Assembly (NCBI RefSeq): GCF_002395745.1
Contig: NZ_DGUN01000051.1
Coordinates: 124,001-188,000, forward strand
Length of the DNA stretch: 64,000 nucleotides
Direction: 5' to 3'
DNA from: Fibrobacter sp. UBA4309
GTDB lineage: Bacteria; Fibrobacterota; Fibrobacteria; Fibrobacterales; Fibrobacteraceae
The notes below the pieces were generated by a model, which was not told the DNA's origin, searched no databases, and saw only the letters and a list, made by a program, of their open reading frames with translations. Of this stretch, positions 8,948 through 18,576 are shown piece by piece. The position numbers were made by a program, and so were the translations under genes. The first letter of the stretch is position 1. Each line of letters begins with the position of its first letter.

Positions 8948-9778
8948 ATGGTGGTTGACGAAGTATACAAGATGAATAACGGGGAAAAGATTCCCAAGCT
9001 GGCCCTGGGGACATGGCAGATTTCCGACGAAGACGCTGAATTCGCCGTCCAGACAGCCATCGAGGCGGGATATAGGCATATCGACACGGCTATCGCCTAC
9101 GACAACGAGGCCGGTGTCGGCCGTGGCATCAAGACCGCCATAAACCACCTCGGAGTCACCCGCGAAAAGATTTTCGTGACCACCAAGATTCCCGCCGAAG
9201 AAAAAACTTACGGCGGAGCGATTCGCTGCATCAACGAATCCATCGAACGCCTGGACAGCTTCTATACCGACCTGATGCTTATCCACGCGCCCAAACCGTG
9301 GGACGAGATGTGGAAACCCGGCAAGAACTACTTTGCCGAAAACCTGCAGGTATGGAAGGCATTGGAAGAGGCCTGTACCGCAGGCAACTGCAGGAGCATC
9401 GGCGTATCGAATTTCGATATAGACGACCTTAAGAACATCATGGACGAGTGTTCCATTATGCCCGCAGTAAACCAGGTGGAAATCCATATCGGGCATATTC
9501 CCTACGAGCTTGTTGAATTCTGCGAACAGAACGGCATATTGCTCGAGGCCTATTCGCCCAATGCGCACGGGCGCCTGGCAAACGTCCCCGTCATTTGCCA
9601 GATGGCCGACAAGTACGATGTTTCTGTACCGCAGCTGGCAAGCAGGTTCATACTGCAGCTGGGAATGCTCCCCTTGCCCAAATCGGTCCATGGCGACCGA
9701 ATTCTCCAGAACGCCGATCTCGATTTCGAAATCATGCCTGCCGACATGGCGGAACTTCTCGAAATCGACGGTCTCTAG
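8948..9778 (+). CDS. Aldo/keto reductase
   Basis: A cytoplasmic NADPH-dependent carbonyl reductase of the AKR superfamily, 276 aa as usual for bacterial members. The catalytic tetrad is visible: Asp46 (HIDTAIAY), Tyr51, Lys80 (VTTK) and His113 (LIHAP). The family signatures GYRHIDTA, IGVSNF and PLPKSV are present. The start at 8948 has AAGGGG eight bases upstream; the frame extends further up but without family similarity. A TATATTA box at 8909-8915 may be its promoter element. The substrate cannot be inferred. It is followed after 26 bases by a protease gene on the same strand. Confidence 0.94.
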   Translation: MVVDEVYKMNNGEKIPKLALGTWQISDEDAEFAVQTAIEAGYRHIDTAIAYDNEAGVGRGIKTAINHLGVTREKIFVTTKIPAEEKTYGGAIRCINESIERLDSFYTDLMLIHAPKPWDEMWKPGKNYFAENLQVWKALEEACTAGNCRSIGVSNFDIDDLKNIMDECSIMPAVNQVEIHIGHIPYELVEFCEQNGILLEAYSPNAHGRLANVPVICQMADKYDVSVPQLASRFILQLGMLPLPKSVHGDRILQNADLDFEIMPADMAELLEIDGL

Positions 9779-9804
9779 AGCCTAAAATTGTGTAAATTTA
9801 CCAC

Positions 9805-11256
9805 ATGAAAAAAATCGCCGCCTTAGTCGCCGCGAGCCTGTGGTGCGCACCGCTCCATGCCGCCGTCGACCTGAATGTCCACAAGGAAGTCCTGCCTAAC
9901 GGGCTGACTGTCTTGCTGCACCCGAACAAGCAGGCGCCAACCGTGAGTTGCCGCCTCTTCTACGTCACCGGTTCCGTACACGAGGTTCCCGGCAAGTCCG
10001 GACTCGCCCATATCTTGGAACACGAACTTTTCAAGGGAACCAAGAAGGTCGGCATCCAGGACAGCGTCGCCGACGCTCGCTTCATGGCGGTCCAAGATAG
10101 CCTGCAGGCGTTGATCCGCCCCGCAAAACTCGCGGGCGACAGCGCGCTTGTCAAGAAGCTCACCGCCGAACACGATTCCGTGCTCAACGAACACCGCAAG
10201 ATTTTCGTGAAGGACGAACTGTGGAGCGCCTACCAGGCGGCGGGCGGCACGGGCCTGAACGCGTTCACGAGCGACCTCATGACCGCCTATATCGTGACCC
10301 TCCCGAAAAACAAGGTGGAACTGTTCATGTGGCTGGAATCGGACCGCATGCAGAACGCCGTATTGCGCGAGTTCTATTCCGAACGCGACGTGGTGCGCGA
10401 GGAACGCCGCATGCGCTACGACGACAAGCCGACCGGACGCTATTACGAAAGCCTGAATTCCCTTATCTACGAAGCATTCCCCTACCGGGTGCCCACCATC
10501 GGCTGGCCTAGCGACATCGCGAACCTGACCCGCGAAATGGCAGAGGAACATTACCGCAAGTACTACAAGCCACGTAACGCCATCCTGGTGTTGGCGGGCG
10601 ATCTGGAAGTCGCACCGACCATGGAAATGGTCAAGAAGTATTTCGGGAGCATCCCGGCAGGCGAAGCATTCCCTCCGCTTACGATTCGCGACCCGGAACA
10701 GGCAGGAGAAAAGCGGCTGACCGTAACGCGCCCCGATGCGCCCAACCTCTTCACGCTGGTGTTCAAAACACCTGAAGTCGGCGACAGGAGCCTGTACGCG
10801 CTCGACATAGCCGAAGGCGTGCTGAACGGACGTTCAGGCAGGCTCTACAAGCGCCTTGTGGAGCAGGAAAAGCTCGCCGTGAGCGTGGGAGCAAGCAACA
10901 GCCCGAACAAGTACGTTTCCGAGTTTTCTATACAGGTAAACATGAGGCCCGACGCCGACGTGGCCAAGGTCGAGAAGATAGTCTGGGAAGAACTCGAGAA
11001 ACTGAAAACCGAAATTGCGAGCGAACGTGAGTTCCAGAAGGTCAAGAACCGCGCCTACGCTGGACTGGTACGCAGCCTGACCGACATGGAAAACGTCGCG
11101 ACGATGCTCGCCTACTACGAGATGTTCGGTGATTACAAGATATTCCTGAACTGGGCCAACGAACTCGACAAGGTCACCGCCGCCGAGGTACAGGCCGCCG
11201 CCAAGAAAACCTTTGTACGCGAAAAAAGCGTTGCCGGGTTCCTGCTGAAGAAATAG
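9805..11256 (+). CDS. M16-family zinc peptidase, exported
   Basis: A signal peptide (about residues 1-19, ending LHA) indicates export to the periplasm. The inverted zinc motif HxxEH is present as HILEH (69-73), with the downstream glutamate in RDVVREERR (about 199) as probable third ligand. About 125 residues separate the motif from that glutamate, against roughly 75 in classical members, so there is an insertion of about 50 residues. The protein is 483 aa, the length of one M16 unit with its inactive C-terminal partner domain. The ATG follows the aldo-keto reductase stop by 26 bases, so the two may be co-transcribed. It likely degrades small peptides. Confidence 0.92.
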   Translation: MKKIAALVAASLWCAPLHAAVDLNVHKEVLPNGLTVLLHPNKQAPTVSCRLFYVTGSVHEVPGKSGLAHILEHELFKGTKKVGIQDSVADARFMAVQDSLQALIRPAKLAGDSALVKKLTAEHDSVLNEHRKIFVKDELWSAYQAAGGTGLNAFTSDLMTAYIVTLPKNKVELFMWLESDRMQNAVLREFYSERDVVREERRMRYDDKPTGRYYESLNSLIYEAFPYRVPTIGWPSDIANLTREMAEEHYRKYYKPRNAILVLAGDLEVAPTMEMVKKYFGSIPAGEAFPPLTIRDPEQAGEKRLTVTRPDAPNLFTLVFKTPEVGDRSLYALDIAEGVLNGRSGRLYKRLVEQEKLAVSVGASNSPNKYVSEFSIQVNMRPDADVAKVEKIVWEELEKLKTEIASEREFQKVKNRAYAGLVRSLTDMENVATMLAYYEMFGDYKIFLNWANELDKVTAAEVQAAAKKTFVREKSVAGFLLKK

Positions 11257-11286
11257 CGGAAACAACCCATTACTGAAAACAGAAAA

Positions 11287-11310
11287 GCTCCCCTGCGGGG
11301 GAGCATGTTT
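11287..11310. terminator. Bidirectional terminator
   Basis: GCTCCCC (11287-11293) and GGGGAGC (11298-11304) form a perfect 7-bp stem with a TGCG loop. On the minus strand it is followed by TTTTCTG and suits the giant pilin gene ending at 11324; on the plus strand the tail ATGTTTAGTT is weaker. Confidence 0.8.
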
Positions 11311-11323
11311 AGTTATTTTAAAT

Positions 11324-14300
11324 CTAGTTGCAGTTTGGTTTTCCAACTGTAACCGAAGACCCGTCATTTCGTCCTGTAGCAGTCTGAATATAATAGCCAC
11401 CATCAACGGGGTCAGGATAATCGTTACAGCACATTTGCGAATAACCCGAATATGATTTTCCATTTATTACATAAGTAGCAGGAGTATTGATATATGCAAT
11501 AGAAGTTGCAAAATAGCACTTTCCATCGGTATTGAAGGATCCCGTCGTAGTAGGAGAGCATCCCGTTGGTGCATGGCAATCTCCAGAGGGTTCATCTCCA
11601 CCTCCTCCGCCAGGATTATCACCACCAGATCCGCTACCAGAACCAGAGCCACTACCACAAGGGTTGCTAGAGGACGTATTATTGATAGTGAAGTTGCAAT
11701 AAACGCGATCACCACCAGCAGGAGATCCATCATGTATGACTTCAAGATAATAACCTTCATCCACTTTATCTACGCCATAATTCTTTATTTCAGTTTCCGA
11801 ATGAGTGCCAACTATCGGCGTTCCATTTATTTTTATACTTGAGCATACATGATCTATTCTTAACTTGGCATTTTCGTTATCAATATAATAACAGTGTTTG
11901 AGAGCTTGATACTCATTCGCTCCTGATGCCGTCAGCTCTATTGTTGAACAATCACTACATGTACAGCCACAAACATCTTCAGTGGAGCTACTCGAACTAT
12001 ACGTCACACTAAAAGTGCAGGCATCCGTTGTATGTCCACCACCATCAGTCATCGTCAAGGAGTAACCAATCGTTCCGGACGGGTTTGTCGCATTAAACGT
12101 AATGTCTCCACCAGTGTAACTTCCAGTCGCATTGGTAACAGCGGCGCCAGTTGTCGTTGCAGCAACCGTATATGTACAACCATCGCAATGTTCAACAGTC
12201 AGATTGCCATAGGGAATCGTTATCTCGACTGAAGTTGCAGTCTCCTTATCGTCTATAGCGATACTACTGCAAGAAAGCGTTACATTTTCTTTCGCGGTCA
12301 CCGTTTCGGTGCAATACGCTGTATCGCTTCCGTTGTAATACAAGCTATAAGTACCAGCGTCCAAGTTATCAACCGATATACTCGTACCGCAAGTACTTGA
12401 CGACGAAACAGGATCTGTCACGCCATCTTTTTTCAAGATCCAGCTATCGCAGTGAGTCACGTTGGAAACAGAGAACGTTGCCGACTCATTGGAGTATATG
12501 GAGCTCTTGTTAACAGAACATGTTCCGGTAGGTTTTCCGACGGGTCGCTCGTAAGTCCCACAATCCGCCTGGCCATCAGTCCCATACAGAACAGACAGAA
12601 CTATCGTCCCTCCTTCTGCAACAACAATATCTCTATTAAGATCCAAAGTGGTCTCCACTTCATCTCCATTTATCGCCAGAGTTTGCGACCACAAAACATT
12701 CCCCAAAACGTCCGTTTGAACGATGGCAACAGAAACTTCTACCGCTTCGTAATTTGAACTCGTGGCAGAAATACTCAACGTGTTCCCAGATATACTGCAG
12801 CTCGCCGTAGCTTCCACAGCGGCAAGGACCTCAAATTCATCTGTAGTACAGCTGGCATACTCACCACCAGTGCTATTTGTCGCCTTGACCGTATAGCTAT
12901 AAGTTCCGGTAGTCAATCTATCTGATTTCGTATTGACTTCGGGCTTCCAGGTTCCTCCCGTTACAGGAGTTTTTCCATTACCATATCCAACTTCCGTGAT
13001 ATCACTTGTCAGCGAAACAGAGTAATAGCACCCTGTACTCGGGCAGTTCTCAAACGAATAAGTCAATGTTGGAACACCAAGCCCCTGAATCACAGTCTTT
13101 TCGTTTTCCGGAATGCTACAATCTATCGTCATTTTCTTGTATTCTTCGGTAGTAGCATCGCACGAAGCAACTCCTTCACTAGTGAACTGCGCCTCCTCAT
13201 CATCGTAAGCGCTCACCGTGAATTTATATTGCAAGGTACTGGTTCCCGTATGCAAGTGTTCCTCGAACGGCTGGTCCGTATTGTCCGGCACTTCAAAACG
13301 CCCGCTTTCGTTGCAGCTGACAAAAGTTCCGGGAACCGCGATATCGTTCGAGTTCGCCGTTATCTTACATTTTTTCGCATTTTGGACATTATTTATCGGA
13401 GCGTGGACAACCCATTTATGCGAATTCTTGTCGAACTCAGCCGAGCAGTTGCCAAAACTCACCGCCTTGGCGCAACTGCTCTTAATCTCATTTAACGTAT
13501 AAGTCGAAGAGCCCGTCAACTTCACCTTTTTCACCTTTTCCGGATCAAAGCCAAATTGACCGGACATTTCGTCCACATCCAACGAAGCATTGCTGTTGGA
13601 GATGTACCTTGCAGGCGATTCGATGCCGTTCACATCGACAAGTACGACCTTGATGTCCGCATTATCGGCCAATTCCGTAAAAGAAAACTCCAGTGACGCT
13701 TCCCGCAAATTGTAAGTACGAGTTCCTTCAATTACTTCCTCATTCAACCCCAAATAACGAGTCGAGTTCAAAAGGACCTCGTTCCTGGAACACGCGGTCA
13801 ATTCGCCCACATTGAACAGGCCGCAATTGGCAAACAGTTCTATACTGGTGTTCTCCATATTCGGGCACGTTGCCGTCACGGAACCGTTACGGACAAAACC
13901 GTTCTTGTCTTCATGCAGATACCCATGAGGACCATTTTCTTTGAATTTGAATTTCTTTTCCAAGAGCTTCAGGCCATCCTTCTTGTCATTTGTCCGATTG
14001 TAATAGCCGTCGGAACTTTGCGTCGCGCAAGATCCCGTAAGATCTCCCGTCCCGTGACTGTGATAGTAATCGGAAGGCATGTCGCAACCATTGTAGAAGA
14101 AATCTCCTACACTGCAACTTGCCGTATTCTCAAACCAGCTAGAATACCCGATCCAAGGCGCAACATCCTTTTCCAAGGGAACTCGGCCGCCAAGATACTT
14201 TGCGGCAAACGAGCAGCTTATCGACGGATAATCGAAACAGGCTTCATTATTGAAATCAGTTGTTCTCCAGCCAATATCATGAATCTGGAATTCCGGATTG

Positions 14301-17300
14301 GACAGCTTGAAACCGACGTACTGGTGATCGACATCATTCAGCACTCCGTAGTTCCAATCAGACGATAGGTTAAACTGATGGGTATATACACCGCCGGTAC
14401 CCCCGACCAATTCAACATTCAGGTTTACCTTGTCCAGCGTAATTTTCACATTCATTGCTGCATCAGGAGTCACCGAGAAAGAATTGCCGCCGGCATTCTT
14501 CAGCTGGCTCTCGATACATTTATTGGTGTTGGCAATACGCGGAGAATTCACGCCCGTCGAATAGCACACGCGCGCATACGCCTTGTTGTCGTTCTTCCCG
14601 TAGATATTGACCATAAGGTATTCGCCCACAGTCTTGTTCGACCTGAAGACAAAGCCATCGTTCAACATATCCTTTTCACGACCGACCGGGATCCTCGCCG
14701 TCTTTATTCTGGCGGTCAAGATTCCATTGGGGCCTGCAACATTGCGATGCATAATGAAGGCCACTTTCCCGCTATTGTCGTTACTCAAATACCCGCTAGA
14801 CGCCGACGGCATGGGCCATGTAGAATTGTCCGCAAACACCATCAACCATTTGGCATTGTCAGCCTTCAATCCGCTCGCCACCGCGCAACGGGAATTATTG
14901 TTCCCGCATTTGTCAATGCACTCTTCCGCCTTGGTAGAAGGATAGCTCATGCATTCTTCGGCCATATGGTCGAACGAAGAGTAGAAACAGTGGTCATCGC
15001 GTTCATTGAAATGGGCCTTGTAGGATTGAGCAGAACCCATCACGAACTCAATCGTCGGCGAAACGTTATTAACCCAGTTACAATCAGAGGAATGGCAAGT
15101 CCAGTAATTGAAGCGGTCGTCTCCCGTCGCGTTCGCCACGACCTTCACATACGTTCCGACAGGAATCGAATAGTCGCAACTGACGGCCGTACACTCGTCA
15201 TACGATTCGTATTCCGCCGATTCTGTATTTTTCGTGTACACCATCAGTTTACTGGCTTTTGCGCCTTCTTTTTCAAGGTGCAGCCCGAAGCTTCTCTTTT
15301 TGAGCGACGCGTACAAAATGTAGGGACTGTTGGGGTTTTCCCCATCATCCTTCGCCCCCACAATGGAATTGTTCAAATCCGGCTTGTACAAGACGCACTT
15401 ACTATCATCGTACGAGAGAGCCCTAAGCTGGATGGGATTGTTACTGCTGTTACCCGACGGACATTTCCACTGTTCGTTAGCCATGCCTTCTTCTGTCGTA
15501 CAATTCGGCCAGGCCTCAATCCATATGGCGGGGCCCAAATCTCCACAATCTTCTTCGTTCGCAGCGGTCGCATACTTTGAATTCGCCCCCGTGCAATTAT
15601 CGGGATAGGTTTCGCAATACTTCGCTATGCTTTCACGCTTGATAGTTGCAGAACCCGTAATGCTATACGTCTTGGTCGCATTCCCTACAATGCTACAACC
15701 TTCCGGTGATTGCAAAGCGAATATAACAGAACCCGCCTGCGCTCCAGCATCTGTCTGGACCGTGAACAAGGGCACCGTCTGGTTCGAGGCACCCGCAGTT
15801 CCGCTATATACAAAGACGTGTCCACCGGACCCTGGTTTTTCTTCAAAATTTGGTGTTGCATCAATCTTCGAAATCGTCCAGCCCGTAAGGCCGTTGTTCA
15901 TTATATAAACTTCAACCTTAATATTCTGCTGTTCCGCACCGTCAATCGCCGGAATAAGGAGGTTTACCGTACTGGAGCTAGAAGAGGTCGGTTGAATGAA
16001 CACTGAAGCGGGGCTTTCAAAGGAAACACGGGCATCTCCCGAGGCTTCTCCCGTCACCGCAACAAAGAAATACGTCCTAAAGCTTCCTTCCGTATAGGTA
16101 CAGACATAGCTCTTGCCCTTTCGAATTACATCCGGCTGGGAAGCAAGCGCCGTTGTCGGAGAGGGACCGCCGTTTGCACACGAAGTAGTGCCGTTTCCTT
16201 CAACATGAGCGCCATTAAGAGGCATGACCGAGAAATAATCCGTCAACTTGCCGACAGCATCTTCATTCAAGTAGACGATTCGGGGCAATGCCACAATGGA
16301 CTGCGCTACCGGATTGGCGTTGGACACCGCCTCCGTATTGGCATACTCGGATTCCACTTCTATGTGCAGTTGCGCTCCGGTAGCAATATGGTAGGAATCA
16401 TGACCGCCATCAAAAACGACTTCATTGTCTATCACGATACTAGAGCTGGAACCGGTAGCCCCATCACCACAAGTTTCTGCCGATGACGGGCAAATGATCT
16501 TACTAGAAGTGAGATCGTTAAGAAAAGCCTGGTTAAAGTTAACCGTCGGAGCATCACCGGACGAGAAGGAATGTACTTTTGCACAATTTGCCGAAGACAT
16601 ATAGAACGAGCCCGTCCAGGCACCGCCCGAAGAACTGATTTTTGTAATATCCTTTTCGGAATAGATGAAATAATTGAAACGAGAGCCATTGTTCTGATCA
16701 ATTTCTCCAGCCCCGTTGGGCAAATAAAGGAAAACATAGGCGTCAGTCGCCGTCGGAGGCAACTTGACTTTATCTAGCTTAGATGTGCTATTCGGCTCTT
16801 CGTCCACATAAAAGATATATTTTCCTCTAATTTCCTTTGACGCATTCGCCAATAGCTTGTTCATCCAAGCCGCATTTGCCTTGACCACCAGATAGCCATT
16901 ATACTTTTGACTTTCTGGCGTAGTAGAAGAACAACTGTTCAATAAATCAATTCCGTTACCATTGTTCAAATCAGCATTTGTATTTGCGATGAGATTGGTA
17001 ACACATTCGCTTATTTTTGTCCCGAAAGATTCCTTGGCATTTTTCAGCAAGTCCGCCAAAGTTTCCTTGGCAGAGGCACCATGCCCACATTTGGTCGTAG
17101 GCTTGTTAAAATAATTGTCGCAGAAATCCTTTATCTCAGTATTGCAGGTAACACTGGGAGCACCTGCAACATTCTTGTGCAAGTTTTCCTTTTTAGCCAT
17201 GGAGGTAAATGCCGTACGCATTGTAGAATATGCCCCCTTACCCGATTGTTTACAAGTTTCAACAGCACCGTCGCACGAATACTTAATATCGAACTGAACC

Positions 17301-18562
17301 AAATCATGACCCTGATAATAATACGTTGGTCTGTCGCCATCCTTGGGACAGGCGCCATCTGACGTAAGTTGCTGCCAACCGGCCGGGCCCAGATTAGCAT
17401 AATAATTTGTTGTTGGTGTTGTATAAAAAGAAGCTCCCCAAGGAAGATATTTTGCACTGCACAATTCCACATTTTTTATATACAGCTCCGAGTTTTCACT
17501 CGTTCCCAACGTAACATATACATGTTTTCCATCGCTTAAGCTATTATTTCCATTTCGCAAACCAAACGCACTCGGGACCCACATAGAGCCGTCTACAGTA
17601 AACGGGCCCTGATTCTCATTAGTCGGCGTTCTAAAATCAATCCACGCATTCTGGGCCAGGCACATGTTTCCGCCGATATGGGTTTTTTTGATTTCGGAGT
17701 TCGTCCATTTCCCTCCTAGCGTGACATCCCCTGTAATGTTGATATCGGCGCCCTTCGTTCCTACCGTAACATCCTTGCCAAAATATGCGTTGGTCATGGC
17801 GGCGCCCGTCTTCATGTTAAATTTTGCGTCACCCTTTACATATATATCGTTTACCTGTTCAAATCCTTCCTGATTCGTAACATCCATTGATCCCTTGACA
17901 CACGTGTGGCCTCCGACACGAAGATGGTTCGTATTGTCGTCACCAAGATCACCAAAAACAATCAAATCGCTCTTGGCCACGAGTTCCTTTCCCTTAAGGT
18001 CTCCATACACAAGCATCGCCGCCATTCCCGATTTAGTTGAAGAGTTGTTATCAAGCGTAGTGCCGCCCCCCACATAACCAAAATTGTAATCCAACTCTAT
18101 GTCTTCATGAACTTCCATTGACGGAACCATTACCCTGTAAAGCCCGGACACCTTCATAATCGCCGCTTCGGTATGCGTAGTCCCTTTACTTGATGTTCCC
18201 GTAGAAACAATCTTCAACTTGTACACATTTGTGCTGACATCGGCCGCCACTATAGACACGTTGTAATTCTGCCGTCCCTGCCCAATGCCGGGGAGGACAT
18301 TGTTCAAGCTAATCGGTTGTTTTCCATTGTCAAAAAATTGCTTGACTATAGCACCCACATCATTGGCATGGTACGTCATCCACGACCTGGCCGCTTCGAT
18401 TCCAGAAACAGCCGATTCCTTGGCCTCGGCCTGCATCAGCCTTGACGCACTCGACCGGCTCTCCGAGGTAAGCCACTTGTATGTCGCCGTCGCGGCAATT
18501 GTCGCGACAAGCATGAACAGAAGGACCGTTATGAGAGAAACACCTCGTTTCATGTTCTTCAT
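11324..18562 (-). CDS. Giant PilX/GspK-like pseudopilin with multidomain extracellular region
   Basis: A 2412-residue protein that begins as a type III (prepilin) signal: MKNMKRG followed by VSLITVLLFMLVATIAA. As in PilX and GspK, Glu5 is absent. Residues about 185-340 hold a repetitive beta-helix-like stretch (YFGKDVTVGTKGADINITGD). About 1107-1187 is an InlB-type repeat, and about 1210-1430 resembles a LamG/concanavalin sandwich. About 1600-2190 holds several Cys-bearing Ig-like repeats. Two related Cys-rich domains (about 2197-2290 and 2325-2412, sharing a GYYLEV/GYYIQT end) flank a Gly/Ser linker. It is the last gene of the minor-pilin operon; no PilY1 gene is adjacent. The 3' part looks more AT-rich than its neighbours. 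It is likely a pilus-tip surface protein; adhesion to plant fibre is speculation. Confidence 0.85.
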   Translation of the reverse strand: MKNMKRGVSLITVLLFMLVATIAATATYKWLTSESRSSASRLMQAEAKESAVSGIEAARSWMTYHANDVGAIVKQFFDNGKQPISLNNVLPGIGQGRQNYNVSIVAADVSTNVYKLKIVSTGTSSKGTTHTEAAIMKVSGLYRVMVPSMEVHEDIELDYNFGYVGGGTTLDNNSSTKSGMAAMLVYGDLKGKELVAKSDLIVFGDLGDDNTNHLRVGGHTCVKGSMDVTNQEGFEQVNDIYVKGDAKFNMKTGAAMTNAYFGKDVTVGTKGADINITGDVTLGGKWTNSEIKKTHIGGNMCLAQNAWIDFRTPTNENQGPFTVDGSMWVPSAFGLRNGNNSLSDGKHVYVTLGTSENSELYIKNVELCSAKYLPWGASFYTTPTTNYYANLGPAGWQQLTSDGACPKDGDRPTYYYQGHDLVQFDIKYSCDGAVETCKQSGKGAYSTMRTAFTSMAKKENLHKNVAGAPSVTCNTEIKDFCDNYFNKPTTKCGHGASAKETLADLLKNAKESFGTKISECVTNLIANTNADLNNGNGIDLLNSCSSTTPESQKYNGYLVVKANAAWMNKLLANASKEIRGKYIFYVDEEPNSTSKLDKVKLPPTATDAYVFLYLPNGAGEIDQNNGSRFNYFIYSEKDITKISSSGGAWTGSFYMSSANCAKVHSFSSGDAPTVNFNQAFLNDLTSSKIICPSSAETCGDGATGSSSSIVIDNEVVFDGGHDSYHIATGAQLHIEVESEYANTEAVSNANPVAQSIVALPRIVYLNEDAVGKLTDYFSVMPLNGAHVEGNGTTSCANGGPSPTTALASQPDVIRKGKSYVCTYTEGSFRTYFFVAVTGEASGDARVSFESPASVFIQPTSSSSSTVNLLIPAIDGAEQQNIKVEVYIMNNGLTGWTISKIDATPNFEEKPGSGGHVFVYSGTAGASNQTVPLFTVQTDAGAQAGSVIFALQSPEGCSIVGNATKTYSITGSATIKRESIAKYCETYPDNCTGANSKYATAANEEDCGDLGPAIWIEAWPNCTTEEGMANEQWKCPSGNSSNNPIQLRALSYDDSKCVLYKPDLNNSIVGAKDDGENPNSPYILYASLKKRSFGLHLEKEGAKASKLMVYTKNTESAEYESYDECTAVSCDYSIPVGTYVKVVANATGDDRFNYWTCHSSDCNWVNNVSPTIEFVMGSAQSYKAHFNERDDHCFYSSFDHMAEECMSYPSTKAEECIDKCGNNNSRCAVASGLKADNAKWLMVFADNSTWPMPSASSGYLSNDNSGKVAFIMHRNVAGPNGILTARIKTARIPVGREKDMLNDGFVFRSNKTVGEYLMVNIYGKNDNKAYARVCYSTGVNSPRIANTNKCIESQLKNAGGNSFSVTPDAAMNVKITLDKVNLNVELVGGTGGVYTHQFNLSSDWNYGVLNDVDHQYVGFKLSNPEFQIHDIGWRTTDFNNEACFDYPSISCSFAAKYLGGRVPLEKDVAPWIGYSSWFENTASCSVGDFFYNGCDMPSDYYHSHGTGDLTGSCATQSSDGYYNRTNDKKDGLKLLEKKFKFKENGPHGYLHEDKNGFVRNGSVTATCPNMENTSIELFANCGLFNVGELTACSRNEVLLNSTRYLGLNEEVIEGTRTYNLREASLEFSFTELADNADIKVVLVDVNGIESPARYISNSNASLDVDEMSGQFGFDPEKVKKVKLTGSSTYTLNEIKSSCAKAVSFGNCSAEFDKNSHKWVVHAPINNVQNAKKCKITANSNDIAVPGTFVSCNESGRFEVPDNTDQPFEEHLHTGTSTLQYKFTVSAYDDEEAQFTSEGVASCDATTEEYKKMTIDCSIPENEKTVIQGLGVPTLTYSFENCPSTGCYYSVSLTSDITEVGYGNGKTPVTGGTWKPEVNTKSDRLTTGTYSYTVKATNSTGGEYASCTTDEFEVLAAVEATASCSISGNTLSISATSSNYEAVEVSVAIVQTDVLGNVLWSQTLAINGDEVETTLDLNRDIVVAEGGTIVLSVLYGTDGQADCGTYERPVGKPTGTCSVNKSSIYSNESATFSVSNVTHCDSWILKKDGVTDPVSSSSTCGTSISVDNLDAGTYSLYYNGSDTAYCTETVTAKENVTLSCSSIAIDDKETATSVEITIPYGNLTVEHCDGCTYTVAATTTGAAVTNATGSYTGGDITFNATNPSGTIGYSLTMTDGGGHTTDACTFSVTYSSSSSTEDVCGCTCSDCSTIELTASGANEYQALKHCYYIDNENAKLRIDHVCSSIKINGTPIVGTHSETEIKNYGVDKVDEGYYLEVIHDGSPAGGDRVYCNFTINNTSSSNPCGSGSGSGSGSGGDNPGGGGGDEPSGDCHAPTGCSPTTTGSFNTDGKCYFATSIAYINTPATYVINGKSYSGYSQMCCNDYPDPVDGGYYIQTATGRNDGSSVTVGKPNCN

Positions 18563-18576
18563 ATGCTACCTACCCT

